Source: UBA2645 sp044360285 (GTDB lineage Bacteria > Pseudomonadota > Alphaproteobacteria > Rickettsiales > UBA1997). Taken from it: a stretch of DNA of 7,883 nt. The notes under the pieces were generated by a model. The model saw only the letters and a list, made by a program, of their open reading frames with translations. It searched no databases and was not told the DNA's origin. This document shows positions 1-4,716 of the stretch, piece by piece. Positions within the stretch are counted from its first letter, which is position 1. Each line of letters begins with the position of its first letter. A program made the translations under genes and the position numbers. The stretch is taken from assembly GCA_044360285.1 (NCBI GenBank), contig JBIKKP010000048.1, positions 1-7,883 of the forward strand, given 5' to 3'.

Positions 1-615
1 GTCGAACGCGTTAATGATGGCGCTACGCAATTTTCCAGTGCTGACATAAATTTTCTCAAAATCATCGAGGTAGTGACGATGAGGCACCGGACCATAAGGT
101 TCTTGCCTTAACACCGATGCAGTCTGAGTGATAATATCAAGATAAGTCATTAAGTCATGCGGCAAAAAAGCCGAAACCTGCGTCTTGATATTTTTGATAT
201 TGCGATCGTGCACCGCCTTTAGTTTCAAGGAGTTTAAGGTTTTTTCTTTCACTTTAGCAATCATCAAATCGAAGTCGATTGGCTTGATGAGATAATCATT
301 TGCCGAGAGTTCGACGCCTTTAATTACGTCATCGCGCTGACCCAAGGCAGTTAAGAAAATGAAAGGAACGTTGTTGTTTCGAATGTTTTTATTTTCACGA
401 ATCAAACGCAGCAAAGCATAGCCATCAAGCTCTGGCATCATAATATCAGAGATCACCAAGTCTGGTTTAACTTGCATAAAAATCTCAAAACCACGCTTGC
501 CATTTTCGGCTTCAAACACTTCAAAACCTTCATCGCGCAAAATTTCGGCAATGTTTTCGCGAATGTCTTTCTCGTCTTCTATACAAAGAATTGTTGCTTT
601 TTTTTCTTCAGACAT
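1..615 (-). CDS. Response regulator with C-terminal DHp-like domain (partial, 3' end outside window)
   Basis: The first 205 codons are present from an ATG at 613-615 with no stop before the window edge. Residues about 6-125 are a CheY-like receiver: acidic pair E13/D14, phospho-acceptor D57 in ISDIMMPELDG, T89 and K111 followed by Pro, so it should accept phosphate. After a charged linker, residues about 140-205 resemble the dimerisation/phosphotransfer (HisKA) domain of alphaproteobacterial kinases: PHDLMTYLDII fits the H-box SHELRTPLNAII with H153 aligned, and YGPV...Y fits the later FGPIG...Y stretch. The usual Arg and Pro of the H-box are Met and Tyr. An ATPase domain or another output domain may follow outside the window. 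The gene lies 38 nt after dnaX on the same strand and is probably cotranscribed with it. No Shine-Dalgarno is seen. The receiver call is firm; the DHp-like call is an inference from motif shape. Confidence 0.9.
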   Translation of the reverse strand, partial: MSEEKKATILCIEDEKDIRENIAEILRDEGFEVFEAENGKRGFEIFMQVKPDLVISDIMMPELDGYALLRLIRENKNIRNNNVPFIFLTALGQRDDVIKGVELSANDYLIKPIDFDLMIAKVKEKTLNSLKLKAVHDRNIKNIKTQVSAFLPHDLMTYLDIITQTASVLRQEPYGPVPHRHYLDDFEKIYVSTGKLRSAIINAFD

Positions 616-653
616 ACTTCAAAAAAATTTAGGTTAAATAAGCTGTAAAGCCA

Positions 654-1889
654 CTATAGAACTAGCTTTGCGCCCTCAAAATTACGAAGAATTTCGTTGA
701 TTAGCTCATCATTATTCTCAGCGCTTTGTTGAGCAACTTTATTTTTTGTTTCATCAAGATTGAGCAAAATTTGTTGCAAATTCGGTAGCGCAACCAAATG
801 GCAAAGCCTCATCAGCAGGACTTCGAAAGCCATTTTTTGTGAATTGGCAGAATTTATTTCTGCAACATTTCTGCTCAAAAATTGCCAGATTCGAAGCAAA
901 GAATTTAGCGGAATTTTTGCAGCGATTTCAGCGATTTTTTCTTGCTGAAATTTTGAATAACCAGGCAAGGAATAATTTTTCAAAAGCTTGCTTGATAAAG
1001 TTTTGTGAGTGATGTCAAGCAAGTCATGAAGAAGCTGCACAACATCAGAACTTACTGAATAAATTTCTTCAAAAACACCAAGAGTTGTTGAGAATTCTCC
1101 GCCTAAAATTTTTTCAAAAAGTTCAATTGCCTTCAAGCGATCACCCAGTCCAAGCATTTTTTCAACTACTTCGCTTGGCAAATTTTTCTCATGATTATTG
1201 CAAGCAAGCGCTTGATCAAGCAGCGATAAGGCATCGCGCATTGAACCTTCCGACATTTTAGAAATAAGGTCTAGCGCCAACTCTTCAGCTTGTAGATTTT
1301 CTTTCTGCAAAATGCTTTTGAGATGTATCTTTACCTCGTTTTCATCAAGGCGGCGCAGATCAAAACGCTGACAGCGTGACAAAATTGTGATGGGAACTTT
1401 TCTGATTTCCGTTGTCGCAAAAATAAATTTTACGTGCGCTGGCGGCTCTTCAAGAGTTTTAAGCAAAGCATTAAAAGCGCTGTTGCTGAGCATGTGAACT
1501 TCATCAATGATGTAAACTTTATACTTCGCCAAAACCGGTGCGTAAGCAATTGAATCAATAATTTCACGAATATCGTCAACACCAGTTCGACTTGCTGCGT
1601 CAATCTCAATTACGTCTTGATGCTTTGATGCCGAAATTGCCAAGCAATTATCACAAGCGCCGCAAGCCTTGGAAACATTATCTTCGCTGCCATTCAAACA
1701 GTTGATTGTTTTTGCAATAATACGCGCTGTTGTGGTCTTTCCAACGCCACGAATTCCGGTTAAAATATAAGCATGATGCAGACGGCTATTCTTGATAGCA
1801 TTACTTAACGTGGTCACCAAAACTTCCTGCCCAACAAGTTCATCAAAATTTTGTGGACGATATTTGCGAGCTAAAACGAGATATGACAT
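654..1889 (-). CDS. dnaX: DNA polymerase III subunit gamma/tau, short (gamma-length) form
   Basis: This is the ATPase of the clamp loader, which opens the beta clamp and loads it at primed sites at the replication fork. From the ATG at 1887-1889 the protein has 411 residues; a TTG one codon upstream is also possible. Visible in order: YRPQNFDELVGQE, Walker A GIRGVGKT (about 45-52), four zinc-module cysteines (64, 76, 79, 82), Walker B YIIDEVHML (D129/E130), sensor 1 FATTE, the SRC arginine-finger motif (171-173), sensor 2 GSMRDALSLLDQ (R218), then helical domain III. The protein stops soon after domain III. E. coli tau has 643 residues and gamma 431, so the DnaB- and polymerase-binding tau domains are essentially absent; the tail NEILRNFEGAKLVL looks like the extreme C-terminus of longer alphaproteobacterial DnaX proteins. 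It lies 36 nt after the SRP RNA gene, probably in one transcript. No Shine-Dalgarno is seen. Confidence 0.96.
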   Translation of the reverse strand: MSYLVLARKYRPQNFDELVGQEVLVTTLSNAIKNSRLHHAYILTGIRGVGKTTTARIIAKTINCLNGSEDNVSKACGACDNCLAISASKHQDVIEIDAASRTGVDDIREIIDSIAYAPVLAKYKVYIIDEVHMLSNSAFNALLKTLEEPPAHVKFIFATTEIRKVPITILSRCQRFDLRRLDENEVKIHLKSILQKENLQAEELALDLISKMSEGSMRDALSLLDQALACNNHEKNLPSEVVEKMLGLGDRLKAIELFEKILGGEFSTTLGVFEEIYSVSSDVVQLLHDLLDITHKTLSSKLLKNYSLPGYSKFQQEKIAEIAAKIPLNSLLRIWQFLSRNVAEINSANSQKMAFEVLLMRLCHLVALPNLQQILLNLDETKNKVAQQSAENNDELINEILRNFEGAKLVL

Positions 1890-1925
1890 CAATTACAAGG
1901 GACTTAGAAGCGAATTTGACAGAAA

Positions 1926-2012
1926 GGTAGTGAGAGCGACCTAGCCTTGCAAATCATGAGCTGCTTTCTTTCGAATCTGACCCGCTTGATAAAAAAACTA
2001 CCCGCTCTCACC
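1926..2012 (-). ncRNA. ffs: Signal recognition particle RNA (4.5S type)
   Basis: Read leftward, this holds the SRP RNA core that binds Ffh: GTCAGA (1981-1976), stem TTC/GAA closing a GAAA tetraloop (1972-1969), then AGCAGC (1965-1960). The E. coli counterpart is GTCAGG, TCC, GGAA, GGA, AGCAGC, so the order and the symmetric internal loop are kept while the tetraloop is another GNRA member. A second short stem ATCA/TGAT (1990-1987 with 1956-1953) flanks the core. The ends pair as GTGAGAGCG (2011-2003) with CGCTCTCAC (1938-1930), nine perfect pairs. The length, about 87 nt, is a little shorter than the 114-nt E. coli RNA and lacks an Alu domain, as in other Gram-negatives. The position just upstream of dnaX matches the SRP RNA-dnaX linkage known in several bacteria. 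The exact ends are uncertain by several bases. Confidence 0.9.
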
Positions 2013-2019
2013 AAAAAAA

Positions 2020-2047
2020 TTTATGAAGTGGGAAGCGATTTATTCAA
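2020..2047 (-). promoter_or_regulatory. Putative sigma-70 promoter for the SRP RNA
   Basis: Read leftward, TTGAAT (2047-2042) and CATAAA (2025-2020) are 16 nt apart, and the first G of the predicted RNA (2012) lies 7 nt beyond the -10 box, the expected distance. The match of the predicted RNA start to the promoter geometry is the main support. No terminator with a T-run is visible after the RNA, so this promoter probably also drives dnaX and the response-regulator gene. Confidence 0.5.
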
Positions 2048-2100
2048 TCACAAATCGTCATCCATTTAGTCACCCCCCTCACCATCCTTTTTCCCACACT

Positions 2101-2194
2101 CGTCATCCTTGGATGCGAAGCATCCGAGGATCTCGTGCGTTTTAGCACGATAAACAAAACGAGATCCTCGAAGCCTGCGGCTTCAAGGATGACG
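2101..2194. repeat. REPIN-like palindromic element, cloverleaf-forming
   Basis: Two inverted copies of a roughly 36-bp unit face each other. The outer arms 2101-2110 and 2185-2194 pair perfectly (10 bp), the inner arms 2126-2136 and 2159-2169 pair perfectly (11 bp), and between them on each side sits a 15-nt hairpin with a 6-bp stem and 3-nt loop (2111-2125 and 2170-2184). No base is left unpaired at the four-way junction. A further hairpin, TCGTGC/GCACGA around GTTTTA (2133-2150), competes with the inner stem at the centre. The two lateral hairpins differ in sequence but both stay fully paired. This is the design of REP doublets (REPIN/BIME), which RAYT-type enzymes elsewhere in a genome are thought to spread; no such enzyme is in this window. 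It lies 5 nt past the znuA stop and could also affect that mRNA's 3' end. Confidence 0.8.
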
Positions 2195-2199
2195 GGACT

Positions 2200-3048
2200 T
2201 TAAGAGTTAAAGCAACTAACAAAATCATTCGCTAAATTTTCTAGAATGGAAAAATAGGAAGAATCTCTGGAACCAATAATATCAAGCACCTGCAGGCGAA
2301 TTTGATAATTCTTTGCCAGTTTTTGCGCTGAGTTTTTTTCGCTGCGTTTTTCGTCAAAAATGCAGGAAATTTTTTGACTTTTAGCCAAAATGTCGAGCTC
2401 CTTTAAATCTTTCGTAGCAAGGTTATTTACACCTTCAAAAAGCATAATTTTTTGTGGCGTGAGCGCAAAAGAATTTTCGAAATAATGAAATTCGTCGCGA
2501 AAAAATACGAAGTTTTTTTCGCCAAAAGGTGCGATTTTACTAGCTATTTTAGCATTTACAGCAGCAAGGCGCTTTTCAAATTGCGCGAGGTTTTTTTGAA
2601 AAATTTCACAACTTCCTTGCTCAACTTCACAAAGCTTTTGTGTCATAAATTGCGCAATTTTTAACGCATTTTCTGGGCTCAGCCAAAAGTGAATATCTAA
2701 CTTTTGTAAGTTAGGACGCGCCGCTACAAGCTGCACTGACGCGCTATGCGACAATTCGTAAAAATTTTTATCAGCGATTTTAGCAATTTTTTTCTCAAAA
2801 TTTTTATCAACAAAAAACACCAACCTCGCCTCCTTCAAAGCGCGCAAATCGCTGCTTTTGAGGTTGTATTCATGCTCGTCAAAACTTGGGTCAATAATTA
2901 AACGCGCAGCATTTTTATCTTCCAAAATTTCACGAAGGATTTGATAAATTGGATTGATTGAAGCAGCAAAAATGGGCTTGTGCGCAACTTCTTGCGCCAC
3001 ACAAATTGGCGCAAAAAATAGGCAAAATATAATTAAAAAAATTCTCAC
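2200..3048 (-). CDS. znuA: Zinc ABC transporter, periplasmic zinc-binding protein
   Basis: This should be the periplasmic receptor that delivers zinc to the ZnuBC importer. I place the start at GTG 3046-3048 (282 aa) because it yields a compact signal peptide (VRIFLIIFCLFFAPICVA, initiator read as Met, then QE); a TTG at 3091-3093 would add 15 residues and overlap znuC. Family marks, numbered from the GTG: H59 in DEHEYNLKSSD (first zinc ligand), H120 in LDIHFWLSPENA (second), and D256 in VLDIIGS (the C-terminal acidic ligand). The two cysteines that form a disulfide in E. coli ZnuA are kept (SCIF and SCF near the end). At the third ligand site E. coli has HDAYGYF; here it reads RDEFHYF, so the His is R184 and another His (H188) sits four residues on. 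There is no His-rich loop. Manganese or another metal cannot be excluded, but the ZnuC tail next door favours zinc. Confidence 0.88.
   Translation of the reverse strand: MRIFLIIFCLFFAPICVAQEVAHKPIFAASINPIYQILREILEDKNAARLIIDPSFDEHEYNLKSSDLRALKEARLVFFVDKNFEKKIAKIADKNFYELSHSASVQLVAARPNLQKLDIHFWLSPENALKIAQFMTQKLCEVEQGSCEIFQKNLAQFEKRLAAVNAKIASKIAPFGEKNFVFFRDEFHYFENSFALTPQKIMLFEGVNNLATKDLKELDILAKSQKISCIFDEKRSEKNSAQKLAKNYQIRLQVLDIIGSRDSSYFSILENLANDFVSCFNS
2992..3014. promoter_or_regulatory. Inverted repeat overlapping the znuC -35 box (possible operator)
   Basis: TTGCGCC (2992-2998) and GGCGCAA (3008-3014) form a perfect 7-bp inverted repeat with a 9-nt spacer, and the right arm overlaps the proposed -35 box of znuC. 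Position and symmetry suit a repressor site, but it does not look like a Zur box of the GTTATNNNATAAC kind, and the bases also encode the end of the znuA signal peptide, so it could be chance. Confidence 0.35.
3006..3033 (+). promoter_or_regulatory. Putative sigma-70 promoter for znuC
   Basis: TTGGCG (3006-3011) and a consensus TATAAT (3028-3033) are separated by 16 nt. Transcription would begin near 3040, leaving about 10 nt before the znuC ATG at 3050, so the mRNA leader would be too short for a usual ribosome-binding site. The promoter lies inside the signal-peptide coding region of znuA on the other strand. Confidence 0.6.
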
Positions 3049-3049
3049 A

Positions 3050-3757
3050 ATGACAATTGCTAGTTTAGAAAAAATTGACCTGCGCCTTGGCAAACAGACA
3101 ATTCTAAGTCAGGTTTCACTACAGATAAAAAAAGGTCAAATTACAACTTTGATTGGCCCAAATGGCGGCGGGAAAACTTCGATTTTATATATCTTGCTTG
3201 GCATCACTAAACCAACAGCTGGAAAGGTTGTGAAGGATTCTAAAATTAAAATTGGCTACATGCCGCAAAAGCTGGAAATCGACAAAACCATTCCGCTTTC
3301 AGCGAAAGATTTTATTTCGCTTTCAACTCACAAAGTTGAGTTTGATGAGCAATTCAAGAGGCTTGCAACGCGGTTGAATGTGACAAAAATTCTTGGCAAA
3401 CAAATTCACGATCTTTCTGGCGGCGAAATGCAAAAAATTCTATTTTTACGTGCAATGATGACAAAACCAGACCTTCTGGTGCTTGATGAGCCAACGCAAT
3501 ACATGGATTTGTCGGCGATTCAGGATTTTTATGAAATCATTGAGGAAATCCGCAAAAACCAAGAATGTGCAATTTTACTGGTCTCGCACGATCTTTACGC
3601 CGTCATGCAAAAAACTGATTCTGTCTTTTGTATCAATCGCCACATCTGCTGCCACGGCTCGCCCGAGTCGGTTAATCAGCATCCCGAATATCTTTCGCTT
3701 TTTGGCGAGCGAAGCGCGGTTGGAATTTATCAGCATCATCACGACCATAAACATTAA
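3050..3757 (+). CDS. znuC: Zinc ABC transporter, ATP-binding protein
   Basis: This cytoplasmic ATPase powers zinc import through ZnuB. From the ATG at 3050 it has 235 residues, the usual ZnuC size, and begins directly with the ABC domain (MTIASLEKIDLRLGKQTIL); the reading frame stays open further upstream, but those codons lie opposite znuA and precede the promoter. Motifs: Walker A GPNGGGKT (36-43), Q-loop MPQK (Q73), signature LSGGE (122-126), Walker B LLVLDEP (D146/E147), H-loop LLVSHD (H180). The stretch CINRHICCHGSPE and the His-rich end YQHHHDHKH (227-235) are typical of ZnuC rather than of other metal importers. It is divergent from znuA with a single base between start codons, and the permease gene znuB does not follow; the next gene is convergent. 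A hairpin at 3761-3780 probably ends the transcript. No Shine-Dalgarno is present. Confidence 0.95.
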   Translation: MTIASLEKIDLRLGKQTILSQVSLQIKKGQITTLIGPNGGGKTSILYILLGITKPTAGKVVKDSKIKIGYMPQKLEIDKTIPLSAKDFISLSTHKVEFDEQFKRLATRLNVTKILGKQIHDLSGGEMQKILFLRAMMTKPDLLVLDEPTQYMDLSAIQDFYEIIEEIRKNQECAILLVSHDLYAVMQKTDSVFCINRHICCHGSPESVNQHPEYLSLFGERSAVGIYQHHHDHKH

Positions 3758-3760
3758 AGT

Positions 3761-3780
3761 AAAAATGCTGGCGCATTTTT
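3761..3780. terminator. Rho-independent terminator, probably bidirectional
   Basis: AAAAATGC and GCATTTTT form an 8-bp stem around TGGC, starting 3 nt after the znuC stop codon. The A-tract and T-tract at the two ends make it usable from either side, for znuC rightward and for mrp leftward. The stem has few G-C pairs, so its strength is uncertain. Confidence 0.6.
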
Positions 3781-3792
3781 AAGGGATGAACA

Positions 3793-3831
3793 AAAGCTTG
3801 CAGCTTTGGACTTAAGGGCGGCCTTAAGTCC
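3793..3831. terminator. Two back-to-back hairpins at the 3' end of mrp
   Basis: Hairpin one is AAAGCT/AGCTTT with a TGC loop (3793-3807). Hairpin two follows without a gap: GGACTTAAGG/CCTTAAGTCC with a GCGG loop (3808-3831), a perfect 10-bp stem whose last base belongs to the mrp stop codon. Neither is followed by a clear T-run on either strand, so they may protect the mrp mRNA end or help the neighbouring terminator rather than terminate alone. Confidence 0.5.
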
Positions 3832-4625
3832 TATAAGATTTTAGCCGCTAGGTCGCTAAAAAGTTTTTTTGCCTCGGCGCTTTTGAAAAAAGCTGGAGCC
3901 CTCTCTTCGCTGGCATCAGAAATTTCCTGCAAAATTGGCACTTCGCCGAGGAATTTTATTCCCGATTTATCCGCAAGTTTCTTGGCTCCATCGCGTCCAA
4001 AAATATAATTTTTCTCACCAGCGATTTCCAAATAAGCCATATTTTGGATGAGGCCCAAAACCGGAATTTTTAACTTTTCAAAGCAATCAATTGACTTCAC
4101 CACGTCAATCACCGCAAGGCTCTGCGGCGTTGAAACAATAATTACGCCGGTAAGTGGAAATTTTTCGGCAACACTCAAATAAACATCGCCCGTTCCAGGA
4201 GGCATGTCAATTACCATCACGTCAACTTCCTTGCCGTCAGCTTGCCAATTCAGGCTGCGAATTAGCTGGTGCAGAATCTTTGTCACCATCGGCCCACGCC
4301 AAACTCCGGCTTGTTTTTCCTCAATAATTGAGCCAATTGAAATACATTTTACGCCATGCGAAATAAGCGGAATAAGCATACCGTCTTCGCTTTCTGGGCG
4401 CCTCGATAAATTCATCAAATGCGGAATTGACGGCCCATAAATATCAGCATCAACCAGCGCCACTTCTTGCCCGGCATCTTTCAGAGCCAAAGCTAAATTG
4501 CAGGCAATTGTTGATTTTCCAACGCCGCCTTTTGCTGAAGCAACTGCAATAATCTTTTTTACACCAGGAACCAATGGTGCTTGCCGCATAAAGTCAGCAA
4601 GAGTTTTGTTATCTTCTTTTATCAC
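3831..4625 (-). CDS. mrp: Mrp/ApbC family P-loop ATPase (Fe-S cluster carrier type), lacking DUF59 and CxxC
   Basis: Members of this family (Mrp/ApbC/NBP35) carry or help assemble Fe-S clusters in the cytoplasm. The 264-residue protein starts at GTG 4623-4625; an ATG at codon 13 is an alternative, and neither has a Shine-Dalgarno. Motifs: deviant Walker A KGGVGKST (32-39), switch I VDADIYGPSIPHL (58-70), WRGPMV (109-114), switch II VIDMPPGTGD (138-147), and TPQSLAVIDV. Many homologues are about 350 residues with an N-terminal MIP18/DUF59 domain; here only about 20 residues precede the ATPase. Where ApbC has CPxCG after NMSYF, this protein has NMAYLEIAGEKNYIFG; as I recall, alphaproteobacterial relatives often lack these cysteines too. 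Remaining cysteines are C42, C94 and C181. It is divergent from hflK, a common alphaproteobacterial neighbour. Confidence 0.93.
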   Translation of the reverse strand: MIKEDNKTLADFMRQAPLVPGVKKIIAVASAKGGVGKSTIACNLALALKDAGQEVALVDADIYGPSIPHLMNLSRRPESEDGMLIPLISHGVKCISIGSIIEEKQAGVWRGPMVTKILHQLIRSLNWQADGKEVDVMVIDMPPGTGDVYLSVAEKFPLTGVIIVSTPQSLAVIDVVKSIDCFEKLKIPVLGLIQNMAYLEIAGEKNYIFGRDGAKKLADKSGIKFLGEVPILQEISDASEERAPAFFKSAEAKKLFSDLAAKIL

Positions 4626-4652
4626 GTGAGATTACTTAAAAAAAATTAAAGG

Positions 4653-4678
4653 TTGAAAAAAGCTGAGCCTGCTATGTA
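4653..4678 (+). promoter_or_regulatory. Weak candidate promoter for hflK-hflC-degP
   Basis: In the 91-bp divergent gap between mrp and hflK, TTGAAA (4653-4658) and TATGTA (4673-4678), the latter preceded by TGC as in an extended -10, lie 14 nt apart, which is shorter than ideal. The extended -10 may compensate. I see no better candidate for this operon in the gap and no clear promoter for mrp on the other strand. Confidence 0.3.
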
Positions 4679-4716
4679 GCTTACAACAAAGATAGCTCTT
4701 AATAAAAATTCTAAAA

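Noticed and set aside
742..747. Run of six A (on the minus strand) near the dnaX end as a programmed frameshift site like the E. coli dnaX A-AAA-AAG
   Set aside because: There is no long overlapping downstream frame that would give a tau extension; the next gene starts at 615 and the protein already ends at gamma length.
2101..2194. tRNA gene, suggested by the cloverleaf shape
   Set aside because: Arm lengths (10, 6, 11, 6 bp), lack of T-loop and anticodon-loop consensus and the near-perfect palindrome rule it out.
2101..2194. Rickettsia palindromic element inserted in a gene, or a CRISPR repeat
   Set aside because: It lies between genes, does not resemble known in-gene elements that I can recall, and there is no regular repeat-spacer series.
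2992..3014. Classical Zur box upstream of znuC
   Set aside because: The inverted repeat there is TTGCGCC/GGCGCAA, unlike the AT-rich GTTATNNNATAAC-type Zur boxes; only a generic operator candidate can be claimed.
2954..3049. N-terminal extension of znuC from an ATG at 2954
   Set aside because: The 32 extra codons lie opposite znuA and upstream of the TATAAT box, and ZnuC proteins start at the ABC domain, matching the ATG at 3050.
3091..3093. TTG start for znuA, adding 15 residues
   Set aside because: It would overlap znuC by 44 bases, has no ribosome-binding site, and the GTG at 3046-3048 gives a more typical signal peptide. It is not fully excluded.
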